From contig JAPLYU010000003.1 in NCBI GenBank assembly GCA_026395405.1, forward strand, positions 1-64,000: a stretch of 64,000 nt of DNA, written 5' to 3'. The DNA comes from Candidatus Saccharimonadota bacterium. GTDB lineage: Bacteria; Patescibacteriota; Saccharimonadia; Saccharimonadales; Saccharimonadaceae. Under the pieces are notes generated by a model. It ran no database searches, had not been told where the DNA came from, and saw only the letters and a list, made by a program, of their open reading frames with translations. The position numbers and the translations under genes are program-made. Below, one piece after another: positions 12,441 through 19,307 of this stretch (the stretch's first letter is position 1; the number at the start of each line of letters is the position of its first letter).

Positions 12441-13140
12441 TTAATTTTTAAGGTATTTTTTGGTTTTTTTATTTTTGGTAAAACCTAGTAGTACCATAGC
12501 ACAAGCGTGTTAATCGGTCAACTCTGTATTGATTATGTATTGTTGTAATTATTATATTTTTACATATAAATTTTGTATTATAAGGTGTTAAATATATATA
12601 CTAACAAATATATTACGTTGTTTTAATTACTACTGTATTTTAATCTTCTTCAATCCCTCTTTGTTGAATTTGTAGTTTATTGAAAACACTTGTCTATTTT
12701 TTTGATAATTTTTGCTTACTCATTTCAGACAATATTTAGAATCATTCCAACGTTTTTCTGATATCTAATAAATTATAATGTTGTGAGTTGTCCTTTTTTA
12801 GACGTCACGATTAGTTAGCCTGTGGCAAGCATTTTCACATTTTCGATTATTCCAATCGACTATTTTCTATTTATGATTTTAATGCTTTTTGTGTTCTTAG
12901 TTTTTATGGTTCAATTCTAACTCAATGATTATTTTAATTATTATTTTCGTTTTTCACAATGCATGTATGTTGATTGTTTTTGCCACTATGGGTCGCAGCG
13001 TTACATTATCCAGGCAATATTTACTTCCTCATTCTTGTCTATTTCATGTATATTTGTCACAATTTTAATTAAATTTAGGCGTTTTGACTAATACAGTGTT
13101 GTTATAGCGTAGTATTTTTTACTAGACAATTTTGATAAAA
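12441..13140. other. AT-rich non-coding stretch
   Basis: About 700 bp with no ORF in the track. The plus strand is strongly T-rich (runs such as gtattttttggtttttttatttttgg). I see no tandem repeats, no terminal inverted repeats and no transposase remnant. Loose DnaA-box-like words occur (ttatccagg near 13005) but no cluster of true boxes, so I do not call an origin. Confidence 0.5.
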
Positions 13141-13144
13141 GTTA

Positions 13145-13173
13145 TTGACACAAGCGCTTTGTAGTCCTATTAT
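13145..13173 (+). promoter_or_regulatory. strong promoter TTGACA-N17-TATTAT
   Basis: A perfect -35 (13145-13150) and a good -10 (13168-13173) with 17-bp spacing face the tmRNA gene on the opposite strand. The only thing downstream before the terminator at 13247-13277 is about 65 non-coding bases, so it seems to drive a small RNA. Confidence 0.7.
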
Positions 13174-13179
13174 AGGGGT

Positions 13180-13277
13180 AGCTTCTGAATAAATTAATTA
13201 TACAGGGGCCCAAAACAAACACATAGAAAAAACTCCACAATAAAAAACAACCGTTCCTCGCAGGCGGTTGTTTTTTT
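13180..13277 (+). ncRNA. candidate small RNA ending at the tmRNA-facing terminator
   Basis: Between the TTGACA/TATTAT promoter and an intrinsic terminator there is room for an RNA of about 98 nt with no ORF. It contains CUUCUG and CAGGGGCCC words, an A-rich single-stranded middle and an ACUCCAC segment able to pair with Shine-Dalgarno sequences. It then ends in the ACAACCG/CGGTTGT hairpin and a U run. Function unknown. It converges with ssrA and shares its terminator. Confidence 0.45.
13247..13277. terminator. bidirectional intrinsic terminator between the sRNA candidate and ssrA
   Basis: ACAACCG (13247-13253) and CGGTTGT (13265-13271) form a 7-bp stem. A T run follows on the plus side, and an equivalent run follows on the minus side (complement of taaaaaac), so it can stop transcription from both directions. 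Confidence 0.8.
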
Positions 13278-13286
13278 ATAGTCAAT

Positions 13287-13699
13287 TGGTGGAGCTGCGG
13301 GGAATCGCACCCCGGTCCGAACGGTAACTGATTATTACTCTACAAGTTTAGTTTGACTTACTTTTTTACGACTCTCATAACTTAAAATCAAACAAAAAAC
13401 GCTATGATTGTCGCGCAATAATATTTCCCAAAATAGCGTTGCTCCCCACTACTTCGGTAATCAGCATACTTATAACACCACACCGCCTCTATGCTGACTG
13501 GGTGATGTGATGGCACGAATTAAATCCGAGCTGTTGCTAGAACTGGCAACTGAAAAGCACTGGCAATGCCAGAAGCAGTCTCAGCTACATAGTTTTTAGC
13601 TTTTGCAATAAATGTTGCAATTATTTTTGTACTTAACGAGTACATCCGACTTGCAAATAACCTGTTAAAATCCATTCGTCGAAAGCTAATATCAGCCCC
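13287..13699 (-). ncRNA. ssrA: tmRNA (transfer-messenger RNA)
   Basis: tmRNA rescues stalled ribosomes with SmpB. The tRNA-like ends are clear on the minus strand. The 5' end is GGGGCUGAUAUUAGCUUUCGACG. The 3' end is GGACCGGGGUGCGAUUCCCC followed by GCAGCUCCACCA, with encoded CCA at 13289-13287 and a 7-bp acceptor pairing. Length is 413 nt. The tag frame is the only open one. It probably resumes at GCA 13618 after UAAUU (compare UAGUC in E. coli) and ends at UAA 13520. The predicted tag is ATFIAKAKNYVAETAS... ending in LPVLATARI, 32 residues and without the usual terminal LAA/AA. The promoter is an extended -10, TGGTATAAT. Confidence 0.95.
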
Positions 13700-13713
13700 A
13701 ACGTAACCTGTTA

Positions 13714-13722
13714 ATTATACCA
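13714..13722 (-). promoter_or_regulatory. ssrA promoter, extended -10 TGGTATAAT
   Basis: TGGTATAATTAAC lies 14 bases upstream of the mature tmRNA 5' end, with no recognisable -35. The rnpB promoter contains the identical GGTATAATTAAC string. Confidence 0.65.
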
Positions 13723-13762
13723 TATATTGCACAACAAGACTAGTCATGCTTAAATTAAGCTT

Positions 13763-15271
13763 ATGGTTTCCAGAATAATAACTGTTGCTCCTGTAGGTTT
13801 TGATGGATTTATTGTAGATGTTGAGGCTGATGCAACTAAATCATTACCGTCTTTACAGATTGTTGGACTTGGGAATAAGGCGATTGACGAGGCTAAAGAA
13901 CGCGTTCGCAGTGCCATCACCAACTCTCTTCTGGATTTTCCAAAAAAGCGAATCACGATCAATCTGGCACCCGCCGAGTTGCCCAAGGATGGTGCACACT
14001 ACGACCTACCGATATCCCTAGCAATCCTTTGTGTCAGTGGTCAAATATTTCAGTCAGAGCTAGATGGATCTGTTTTTGCCGGCGAACTTGCTCTTGACGG
14101 AACATTAAGACCAATTAAGGGTGCAATAAATATCGCACAAATGGCAAAAAAGGCTGGTTATAAGAAGATTTTTCTACCATTGCAAAACGTTGCTCAGGCC
14201 GGATTGATTAAGGATATTGATATTTTTGGAGTCGAATCAATTAAACAACTATTTTTACATCTTAAGGGTGAGGTTTTAATAACCCCAACTGCTCAATTCC
14301 ATGGGCAGATTTCTAATAGTGAGCCCCAGAAACCTCCATTCCTAGACGACGTGAAGGGTCAGGAACAAGCCAAACGCGCCCTAGTGATAGCAGCTGCAGG
14401 TCATCACAACATTCTCCTGTCGGGGACTCCAGGGTCTGGAAAAACGATGTTGGCAAAAGCTTTGTCTAACCTCCTGCCTGAACTTTCAACAGAAGAACAA
14501 ATAGCTGCAACTAAAATCCATAGTGTTGCAGGAAAAATAACCGGTGAAATAGTTACCATGCGGCCCTTTCGGTCACCTCACCACACAGCAAGCGTTATAT
14601 CGATTGTCGGCGGTGGAAGTCGACCCAAACCAGGCGAGATCAGCCTAGCGCATACTGGAGTATTGTTTCTTGATGAATTCCCAGAATATCCAAGAATCGT
14701 TCTTGAATCACTCAGACAACCAATCGAAGACAAAAAAATCGATGTAAGCCGTGCTAATGGTCACGTCACATACCCGGCTGATTTTATGCTAATTGCAACG
14801 ATGAACCCATGTCCGTGCGGCTATTTCGGCAGCAAAACGAAAGAATGTTCATGCACAAGTTCGCAAATTTTAGGATATCAAAAAAGACTTTCTGGACCCC
14901 TTCTTGATAGAATAGACATTTTTGTTGGGGTATCACAAGTGCCTAATGAGGCACTAATCAACTCAGATTCGTTGAGTATTTCGCAACACTTAACAGCTTC
15001 GGAAAGTATTAAACAAGCAAATATCATCCAAAATAAACGATACAATAGTAGTACTTTATACAACTCTTCACTATCTAACCGCGAGATAAAAAAGTATGCT
15101 GCCCTTTCTGATGATGTTAGAAAGTTGTTAGTTTCTGCGGCAAATCAATTAAAGCTAAGTTCGCGTGGCTATTTTAAAATCATAAAAATCGCACGTACAA
15201 TTGCAGATCTAGCTGGCGAAGAAAACATTAAATTCGAGCATATTAGTGAGGCACTGCAATATCGAGGTTAA
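13763..15271 (+). CDS. comM: YifB/ComM family AAA+ ATPase (Mg-chelatase-like)
   Basis: This 502-aa protein has the ComM layout. The N-terminal Lon-like fold is VDVEADATKSLPSLQIVGL with the PKKRITINLAPAELPKDG block. The AAA+ Mg-chelatase core has Walker A GTPGSGKTMLAKAL near residue 221, Walker B GVLFLDEFPEY near 298, and the cysteine cluster NPCPCGYFG...CSC near 352-370. The C-terminal Mg_chelatase_C ends in LSSRGYFKIIKIARTIADLAG. ComM is a hexameric branch-migration helicase that helps integrate DNA during natural transformation. With the type IV pilus in this window it supports competence, though that is inference. It is the first of a rightward gene run followed by infC. Confidence 0.95.
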   Translation: MVSRIITVAPVGFDGFIVDVEADATKSLPSLQIVGLGNKAIDEAKERVRSAITNSLLDFPKKRITINLAPAELPKDGAHYDLPISLAILCVSGQIFQSELDGSVFAGELALDGTLRPIKGAINIAQMAKKAGYKKIFLPLQNVAQAGLIKDIDIFGVESIKQLFLHLKGEVLITPTAQFHGQISNSEPQKPPFLDDVKGQEQAKRALVIAAAGHHNILLSGTPGSGKTMLAKALSNLLPELSTEEQIAATKIHSVAGKITGEIVTMRPFRSPHHTASVISIVGGGSRPKPGEISLAHTGVLFLDEFPEYPRIVLESLRQPIEDKKIDVSRANGHVTYPADFMLIATMNPCPCGYFGSKTKECSCTSSQILGYQKRLSGPLLDRIDIFVGVSQVPNEALINSDSLSISQHLTASESIKQANIIQNKRYNSSTLYNSSLSNREIKKYAALSDDVRKLLVSAANQLKLSSRGYFKIIKIARTIADLAGEENIKFEHISEALQYRG

Positions 15272-15276
15272 TATAC

Positions 15277-15305
15277 TTGAACTACTGTTGTATATCTGAT
15301 AGAAT
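15277..15305 (+). promoter_or_regulatory. infC operon promoter (TTGAAC-N17-TAGAAT)
   Basis: TTGAAC (15277-15282) and TAGAAT (15300-15305) with 17-bp spacing lie between comM and infC. The start would be near 15312, giving a leader of about 45 nt before the AUC codon. Confidence 0.65.
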
Positions 15306-15357
15306 AACTACCGAGTCAGTACTCAAAAAGTCATCATACCAACCAAGGAGATAAAAG

Positions 15358-15864
15358 ATCAGTAAATCAATTCGTATTAATCAAGAGATTAAGGCTGATG
15401 AATTACGTGTCATCGGTGTGGATGGTGACCAATTGGGGGTAATGAGCCTGTCCGAAGCACTGAAAATTGCTGAGGAAGCCGGAGTAGATTTGATAGAAAT
15501 ATCTCCGAACTCTAACCCGCCTGTTGCGAAAGTGGTTGATTGGGGCAAGTACCAATACCAAAAAATGAAAGAGCAACAGAAAAACCGTAAACATGCTAAG
15601 GCTGCTGAATTAAAGCAAATGCGGATGGGGCTAAAAATTGGATCGAATGATCTGGACATAAAAATTCGTAAAATACGCGAATTTTTGGGCGGTGGTCATA
15701 AGGTTAAAATCCTAATTTTTTTCAGAGGACGTGAAATGGCTCACCAAGAACTGGGTTATGAAATGATCAAAAGAATAATAGCCCAACTAGAAGAGGACGC
15801 GATTGTAGAACAGTCCCCTCAGATGGCTGGTCGGAATCTAAGTATAGTAATAAGGAGCAAATAA
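15358..15864 (+). CDS. infC: translation initiation factor IF-3, probable AUC start
   Basis: IF-3 prevents premature subunit joining and discriminates start codons. Both domains are present. The N-terminal part is INQEIKADELRVIGVDGDQLGVMSLSEAL, and the C-terminal part has FFRGREMAHQELG. The ORF track begins at a GTG (15418) inside the conserved N-terminal domain, which would delete its essential first strand. Upstream, the frame is open only back to a TAA at 15352, and no ATG, GTG or TTG occurs there. ATC at 15358 lies seven bases after an AAGGAG Shine-Dalgarno and is the best start, giving 168 aa (SKSIRINQEIKAD...). E. coli infC likewise uses a rare AUU for autoregulation. The stop overlaps the rpmI start as TAATG. 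Confidence 0.93.
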   Translation: MSKSIRINQEIKADELRVIGVDGDQLGVMSLSEALKIAEEAGVDLIEISPNSNPPVAKVVDWGKYQYQKMKEQQKNRKHAKAAELKQMRMGLKIGSNDLDIKIRKIREFLGGGHKVKILIFFRGREMAHQELGYEMIKRIIAQLEEDAIVEQSPQMAGRNLSIVIRSK

Positions 15865-16058
15865 TGCCAAAAATGAAAACCCATAAGGGTACAGCAAAAC
15901 GAATCAAGATTACAAGTACCGGGAAGTTAACTCGTCGCCGAGCTTTTGGCAATCATATGCTTGCCAAAAAAAGCAAAAGTCGAAAACGAGCAATTAATAC
16001 TACTGCTACAGTAACCGGATCAACCGCAAAAAACGTTAAAAGAGCGCTAGGCGTCTAA
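15864..16058 (+). CDS. rpmI: 50S ribosomal protein L35
   Basis: This 64-aa basic protein has the L35 pattern [22 protein letters not shown] and [13 protein letters not shown], which is normal length. It overlaps the infC stop by one base (TAATG), implying coupled translation, and precedes rplT by 13 bp with an AAAGGAG Shine-Dalgarno. The infC-rpmI-rplT order is the widespread bacterial operon. Confidence 0.97.
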   Translation: MPKMKTHKGTAKRIKITSTGKLTRRRAFGNHMLAKKSKSRKRAINTTATVTGSTAKNVKRALGV

Positions 16059-16071
16059 AAGGAGAAATGAT

Positions 16072-16413
16072 ATGCGAGTAAAAAGAGGCGTTACAGCCAG
16101 TGCAAAGCATAAAAAAACCATTAAACTGGCCAAAGGTATGCAACATGACCGAACTAGGTCTTACCGACTTGCAAAGCAAGCCGTTATTAAGGCCCTATCT
16201 TATGCTTATCGTGATAGGCGCAATAAAAAACGCGACCTAAGAGCTTTGTGGATTACTAGAATTAATGCTGCTGCACGCGAGCTTGGAACTACCTATGGCA
16301 AACTAATGGCCAATTTGAAAGCCGCTAACATCGAGATTGACCGAAAAGTTCTATCCGAACTTGCAGTCAGCGAACCAAAGGCCTTTGCTGAAATAGTTAA
16401 ACAATCAAAATAG
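16072..16413 (+). CDS. rplT: 50S ribosomal protein L20
   Basis: At 113 aa this matches L20, an early 23S rRNA assembly protein. It has the [23 protein letters not shown] start, the [24 protein letters not shown] block, and a C-terminal globular part ([24 protein letters not shown]). It is the last gene of the infC operon and is followed by an intrinsic terminator. In other bacteria L20 represses its own operon by binding the leader; no such structure is evident here. Confidence 0.97.
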   Translation: MRVKRGVTASAKHKKTIKLAKGMQHDRTRSYRLAKQAVIKALSYAYRDRRNKKRDLRALWITRINAAARELGTTYGKLMANLKAANIEIDRKVLSELAVSEPKAFAEIVKQSK

Positions 16414-16426
16414 TATCATACTAAAA

Positions 16427-16459
16427 ACAACCACTTTCAAACTGAAATTGGTTGTTTTT
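16427..16459. terminator. bidirectional terminator between rplT and rnpB
   Basis: ACAACCA (16427-16433) pairs with TGGTTGT (16449-16455), extended by TTTC/GAAA across a mismatch, with T runs on both strands. It ends the infC operon on plus and RNase P RNA on minus. Confidence 0.8.
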
Positions 16460-16460
16460 A

Positions 16461-16804
16461 GTTGGCAGTTTATCGATAAGCCGGGTTCTGTCGTGGATGA
16501 TCATCTATCTAGTCTAGCAGTTGCCTACCATATCAAGCGGATATCGACCTGCAAGCGAGTCACTTTTTACGCAGATCTCCTTGCAGCAGACAGGGTTTAC
16601 CTTCACATCATGTCACCATGGTGTGCTGTGGGCTTTTACCCCACTCGTTTCACCTTTTCCCAATAAATTGGGTAGTTTTGTTTCTGTGGCACTTTCCCTA
16701 GGGTCGCCCCCGGTCGCCGTTAGCGACTGTCTTGCTCTGTGCTGCCCGGACTTTCCTCTCCATGCTTTCTAAAAAACATGGGGCGATCATCTAATAAGCT
16801 GCCG
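16461..16804 (-). ncRNA. rnpB: RNase P RNA component, class A
   Basis: RNase P RNA is the catalytic RNA that matures tRNA 5' ends. On the minus strand the conserved 5' block GAGGAAAGUCCGGGC lies near 16760-16745. The J/P11-P12 signature GUGAAACGAGUGGGGUAAAAG is near 16650-16630. The 3' block GACAGAACCCGGCUUAUCG lies near 16490-16472. P1 can be formed by GGCAGCUUAU at the 5' end (16803) and AUAAACUGCC at the 3' end (16464). About 344 nt, ordinary class A. The ORFs at 16448-16957 are shadows of this RNA. It is transcribed from an extended -10 just upstream. Confidence 0.95.
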
Positions 16805-16810
16805 AGGTTA

Positions 16811-16819
16811 ATTATACCA
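16811..16819 (-). promoter_or_regulatory. rnpB promoter, extended -10 TGGTATAAT
   Basis: TGGTATAATTAACC ends seven bases before the predicted 5' end of RNase P RNA. No -35 resembles the consensus. The core string is the same as at ssrA. Confidence 0.65.
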
Positions 16820-16824
16820 AAATA

Positions 16825-16972
16825 TCCCAGGGCTTACTATCGACGCAAGATATTCCCTACCGTAAAGGCAAGGTGGGTGCTCGCAAATCAACTCAACAGA
16901 GATGAATCATTAAAGCTCCCTATCTATATGATATTCAGGAAAATCATATACGCCTAGGCTTACCCTGGGACA
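16825..16972 (-). ncRNA. candidate 6S-like RNA upstream of rnpB
   Basis: A segment of about 148 nt is closed by a perfect 8-bp stem (UCCCAGGG at 16970-16963, CCCUGGGA at 16832-16825). Inside, AUAUGAU/AUCAUAU and CCUUGCC/GGUAGGG form hairpins. An extended -10 (TGTTATAAT, 16987-16979) lies seven bases before the predicted 5' end, directly after the stop codon of the M50 gene. The 3' half contains CACCUUG...UUGCGUCGAUAG, which resembles the CACCUUG...CUGCGGCGGCAUC part of E. coli 6S RNA. That resemblance is the reason for the 6S suggestion. It is shorter than typical 6S RNA (about 180-200 nt), so another structured RNA is possible. Confidence 0.45.
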
Positions 16973-16978
16973 CTATCT

Positions 16979-16987
16979 ATTATAACA
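16979..16987 (-). promoter_or_regulatory. extended -10 (TGTTATAAT) of the 6S-like RNA
   Basis: TG-T-TATAAT immediately follows the TAA stop of the M50 protease gene and lies seven to eight bases before the closing stem of the RNA. Confidence 0.55.
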
Positions 16988-16989
16988 TT

Positions 16990-17643
16990 TTAAACACCAA
17001 AGATTTTGGCGAAAAGCTGGACAAAAAACCCCATTGCACCTAATAAAAATGTACTGAATGCCGACCCGCCAATCAATATAAGAGCAAAAACGACGATAAT
17101 CCCAAAACGTTCCATTGACTCCATACCGCGACGTACAAAATCTGGCGCCAGTGCATATAAAACCCTCGAACCATCCAATGGCGGTATTGGGATCAGGTTG
17201 AAAATGAAAAAGCCCAGATTAACCATTACCCCAACCGTCAGAATAAGTCCAACTATGCCACTAGTAACCCCTGAGATGTTTACGGGCTGGCCTAGGTAGA
17301 CCGACAAACCATAGATGAAAAACGCTAATACTAGGTTTGTCAGAGGACCTGCTATTGCCAACAGGGCGGCTCCCCATTCATCCCAGCGGATATTATTCGG
17401 ATTATAGGGTACTGGTTTTGCAGCACCAAAAATAGGAGCACCTGAAATAGCTAGTAGTAACGGTAAAAGCACTGTCAAGAATGGATCAATGTGTTTAATT
17501 GGGTTTAATGACAATCGACCACTTAGCCTGGCGGTGTCATCACCCAACCAATATCCGGCATATGCGTGCATCGCTTCATGAAGGGTCATAGACACCAAAA
17601 CTACCCCCAAAACAACAATAATGTATGTAACATCAACATTCAT
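16990..17643 (-). CDS. site-2 protease family (M50) zinc metalloprotease
   Basis: This 217-aa integral membrane protease has a HEAMH zinc motif at residues 22-26 inside the first membrane helix, where HExxH is expected. The second family motif is PIPPLDGSRVLYAL near 150, supplying the third ligand aspartate. About six hydrophobic segments are seen. It belongs to the short, PDZ-less M50 branch seen in many bacteria and archaea, which may cut membrane-bound regulators; the substrate is unknown. It is monocistronic, divergent from rpmB, and its 3' end abuts the promoter of the 6S-like RNA. Confidence 0.9.
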   Translation of the reverse strand: MNVDVTYIIVVLGVVLVSMTLHEAMHAYAGYWLGDDTARLSGRLSLNPIKHIDPFLTVLLPLLLAISGAPIFGAAKPVPYNPNNIRWDEWGAALLAIAGPLTNLVLAFFIYGLSVYLGQPVNISGVTSGIVGLILTVGVMVNLGFFIFNLIPIPPLDGSRVLYALAPDFVRRGMESMERFGIIVVFALILIGGSAFSTFLLGAMGFFVQLFAKIFGV

Positions 17644-17682
17644 ACAACCCAGTATAACAGTAATTGGTTTCCCTTTCTTCTC

Positions 17683-17711
17683 TTGACGTATGAGGTAAAA
17701 AACACTATACT
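17683..17711 (+). promoter_or_regulatory. rpmB promoter (TTGACG-N17-TATACT)
   Basis: TTGACG at 17683-17688 and TATACT at 17706-17711 with 17-bp spacing lie about 35 bp upstream of the rpmB start. Confidence 0.7.
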
Positions 17712-17745
17712 GATAAAGATTGTTAAAAATAAGTGGAAATTAATT

Positions 17746-17940
17746 ATGGTAGCACGTTGCGAACTAACAGGAAAAGGCAAACAATTCGGACATAACGTCA
17801 GTTTTTCGATGCGTCGAACAAACCGTGTTTTTAAACCAAACCTTCAAAAGAAAACATTTGAAATTGATGGTCAAAAAATAACTATGGTGCTTTCGACTCA
17901 AGCAATACGGACTCTTAGGAAAAAGGGGATTCTTTCCTAA
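17746..17940 (+). CDS. rpmB: 50S ribosomal protein L28
   Basis: The 64-aa L28 begins at ATG 17746 (MVARCELTGKGKQFGHNVSFSMRRTNRVFKPNLQ). The longer ORF in the track (from 17566) runs into the upstream intergenic region and the M50 gene and is not real. It has the family core SxSxRRTxRxFxPNLQ and the C-terminal STQAIRTLRKKGIL. Only one cysteine is present, so it is a zinc-free form. Monocistronic, with its own promoter and terminator. Confidence 0.96.
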   Translation: MVARCELTGKGKQFGHNVSFSMRRTNRVFKPNLQKKTFEIDGQKITMVLSTQAIRTLRKKGILS

Positions 17941-17960
17941 ATACTAAAATTTAGATATTT

Positions 17961-17985
17961 AAACCCCTCAAAATGAGGGGTTTAT
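17961..17985. terminator. intrinsic terminator after rpmB
   Basis: AAACCCCTCA-AAA-TGAGGGGTTT forms a 10-bp stem (17961-17983). It can serve rpmB on plus and the MBL gene on minus. Confidence 0.85.
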
Positions 17986-18008
17986 TAATATTCAAAGCAG
18001 TAAATTAC

Positions 18009-18644
18009 TTAGCTTCGATTAATTTTAATTACCGTTAGTGGGGTTTGAGCGGCAATTTGTTGTTTGTATTTATATTTGACTGTTTCTTCAACAGGAGCCC
18101 CAAGCTCGGTGACAAATGGGTCAAGTTCAGACTGAGGAACCTCGTATTTTAAATGTTTATCAGCGTAATGAATTGGGATAACAATTTTTGGACCAATCAT
18201 TTTAATCAGACTTGATGCAGCGGTTGCATCCAATGTATATCCATTACCGCCAACTGGAAGAATTAATACGTCTAATACGCCCAGCCCCTCAAGCTGCTCA
18301 TCAGATAGTTTACCGTCAACATTGCCAATAATGCCAATCCGGGTTTCACCAATTTCCACCCTATACATTGTGGATAATAATCCTTCATTTTCGGTATCTA
18401 TATGTCGACGCGCAGGGATTCCGACAATATCAAAATCGGCAACTCCATACTCGCCCGGACCGTCGATTAATAATCTGGAGTCGGGATTATTTACGGCAAA
18501 TCTGTGTTCAGTTATTAACTCCACAGCCTCTTTTATGGGGACGTCCTTAAGACCAACGATTGATAGTTTCGGATCAACAATAATTTTAGCCCTTTTTGTA
18601 CTTATGACCACACAATTAGCACCTTTGTATTCAATCTCGAACAT
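18009..18644 (-). CDS. metallo-beta-lactamase-fold protein (UlaG-like branch)
   Basis: This 211-aa protein resembles the lactamase_B_3 group of the MBL superfamily. The N-terminal beta strands are MFEIEYKGANCVVISTKRAKIIVDPKLS, a mid-part GPGEYGVADFDIVGIPARRH follows, and the late strand is KIVIPIHYAD. The classical HxHxDH metal motif is not seen; only scattered His remain (ARRH, IPIHY). It may therefore bind fewer metals or be non-catalytic. It follows the HTH regulator gene by 15 bp in the same direction and precedes the rpmB terminator. Substrate unknown. Confidence 0.75.
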   Translation of the reverse strand: MFEIEYKGANCVVISTKRAKIIVDPKLSIVGLKDVPIKEAVELITEHRFAVNNPDSRLLIDGPGEYGVADFDIVGIPARRHIDTENEGLLSTMYRVEIGETRIGIIGNVDGKLSDEQLEGLGVLDVLILPVGGNGYTLDATAASSLIKMIGPKIVIPIHYADKHLKYEVPQSELDPFVTELGAPVEETVKYKYKQQIAAQTPLTVIKINRS

Positions 18645-18659
18645 AACTCTCCTTAAATC

Positions 18660-19265
18660 TTAATTTTCGTTTATTACGTTATCAACGTCTACTATAACTT
18701 TATGTTTTCCGGCTATTATTTCAGTGATAAACCTATCTCGGACACTCAGACGGTAATAGAATTCGTCATACGGCAAAACGCTATAGTTAATCTCGCGCCC
18801 CTCGGACTTCTCTATACCGGCAATTAACAACTTAGCTTTGGATGGAGCAATATTGCCAACCAGCAGGACGTCTACCGGTGTATTTGAGCCTTTAACTAAG
18901 ACCCCAGAGAATATTGCCAAACGCAGACCGGAAATATCTCGTATTTCTTGTCCATATTTTTCTACTGAAGCATCCGTTTGTTCGACTGCAACAACCTTCG
19001 CATCGTTATCTCCGTCGCTGAAAATAGCCCTGAGCGGCACATAATAGTCATATCTTTGGTTTACTTGATAGTAAAGTTTGTTATCGGCGCTGTCGCTGGT
19101 GATAATGCCAACCTCTAGCATATTTGATAGTTCGCGACGGACTGAGTTAATCTGTTCGTCAATTTTCCGTGTTATTTCGCGCACAAAAAAAGATTGTCCT
19201 GGATTGTTCAGGAAAAGGTGTAACAATTTTACACGCGTTTTTGAACCGAATAGTGCATCAATCAT
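18660..19265 (-). CDS. winged-helix transcriptional regulator-like protein
   Basis: The 201-aa protein opens with IDALFGSKTRVKLLHLFLNNPGQSFFVREITRKI...NSVRRELSNMLEVGII. This is a winged-helix DNA-binding domain (residues about 1-75) of a type frequent in CPR genomes. The C-terminal part (about 110-190) resembles a nucleotidyltransferase-like fold seen behind such domains (VKGSNTPVDVLLVGNI) and may have lost catalytic residues. It lies upstream of the MBL gene, 15 bp apart. Target unknown. A GGAG Shine-Dalgarno precedes the ATG. Confidence 0.75.
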   Translation of the reverse strand: MIDALFGSKTRVKLLHLFLNNPGQSFFVREITRKIDEQINSVRRELSNMLEVGIITSDSADNKLYYQVNQRYDYYVPLRAIFSDGDNDAKVVAVEQTDASVEKYGQEIRDISGLRLAIFSGVLVKGSNTPVDVLLVGNIAPSKAKLLIAGIEKSEGREINYSVLPYDEFYYRLSVRDRFITEIIAGKHKVIVDVDNVINEN

Positions 19266-19307
19266 CTGCTCACTCCGAATAACTTTGGTACCCTAATAAT
19301 ATCATGG

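Noticed and set aside
12441-13240. Replication origin next to gyrBA
   Set aside because: AT-rich, but no dnaA/dnaN and no clustered TTATNCACA boxes; only isolated 7/9 matches.
16448-16957. Three overlapping plus-strand ORFs
   Set aside because: They are shadows of RNase P RNA and of the upstream 6S-like RNA segment on the minus strand.
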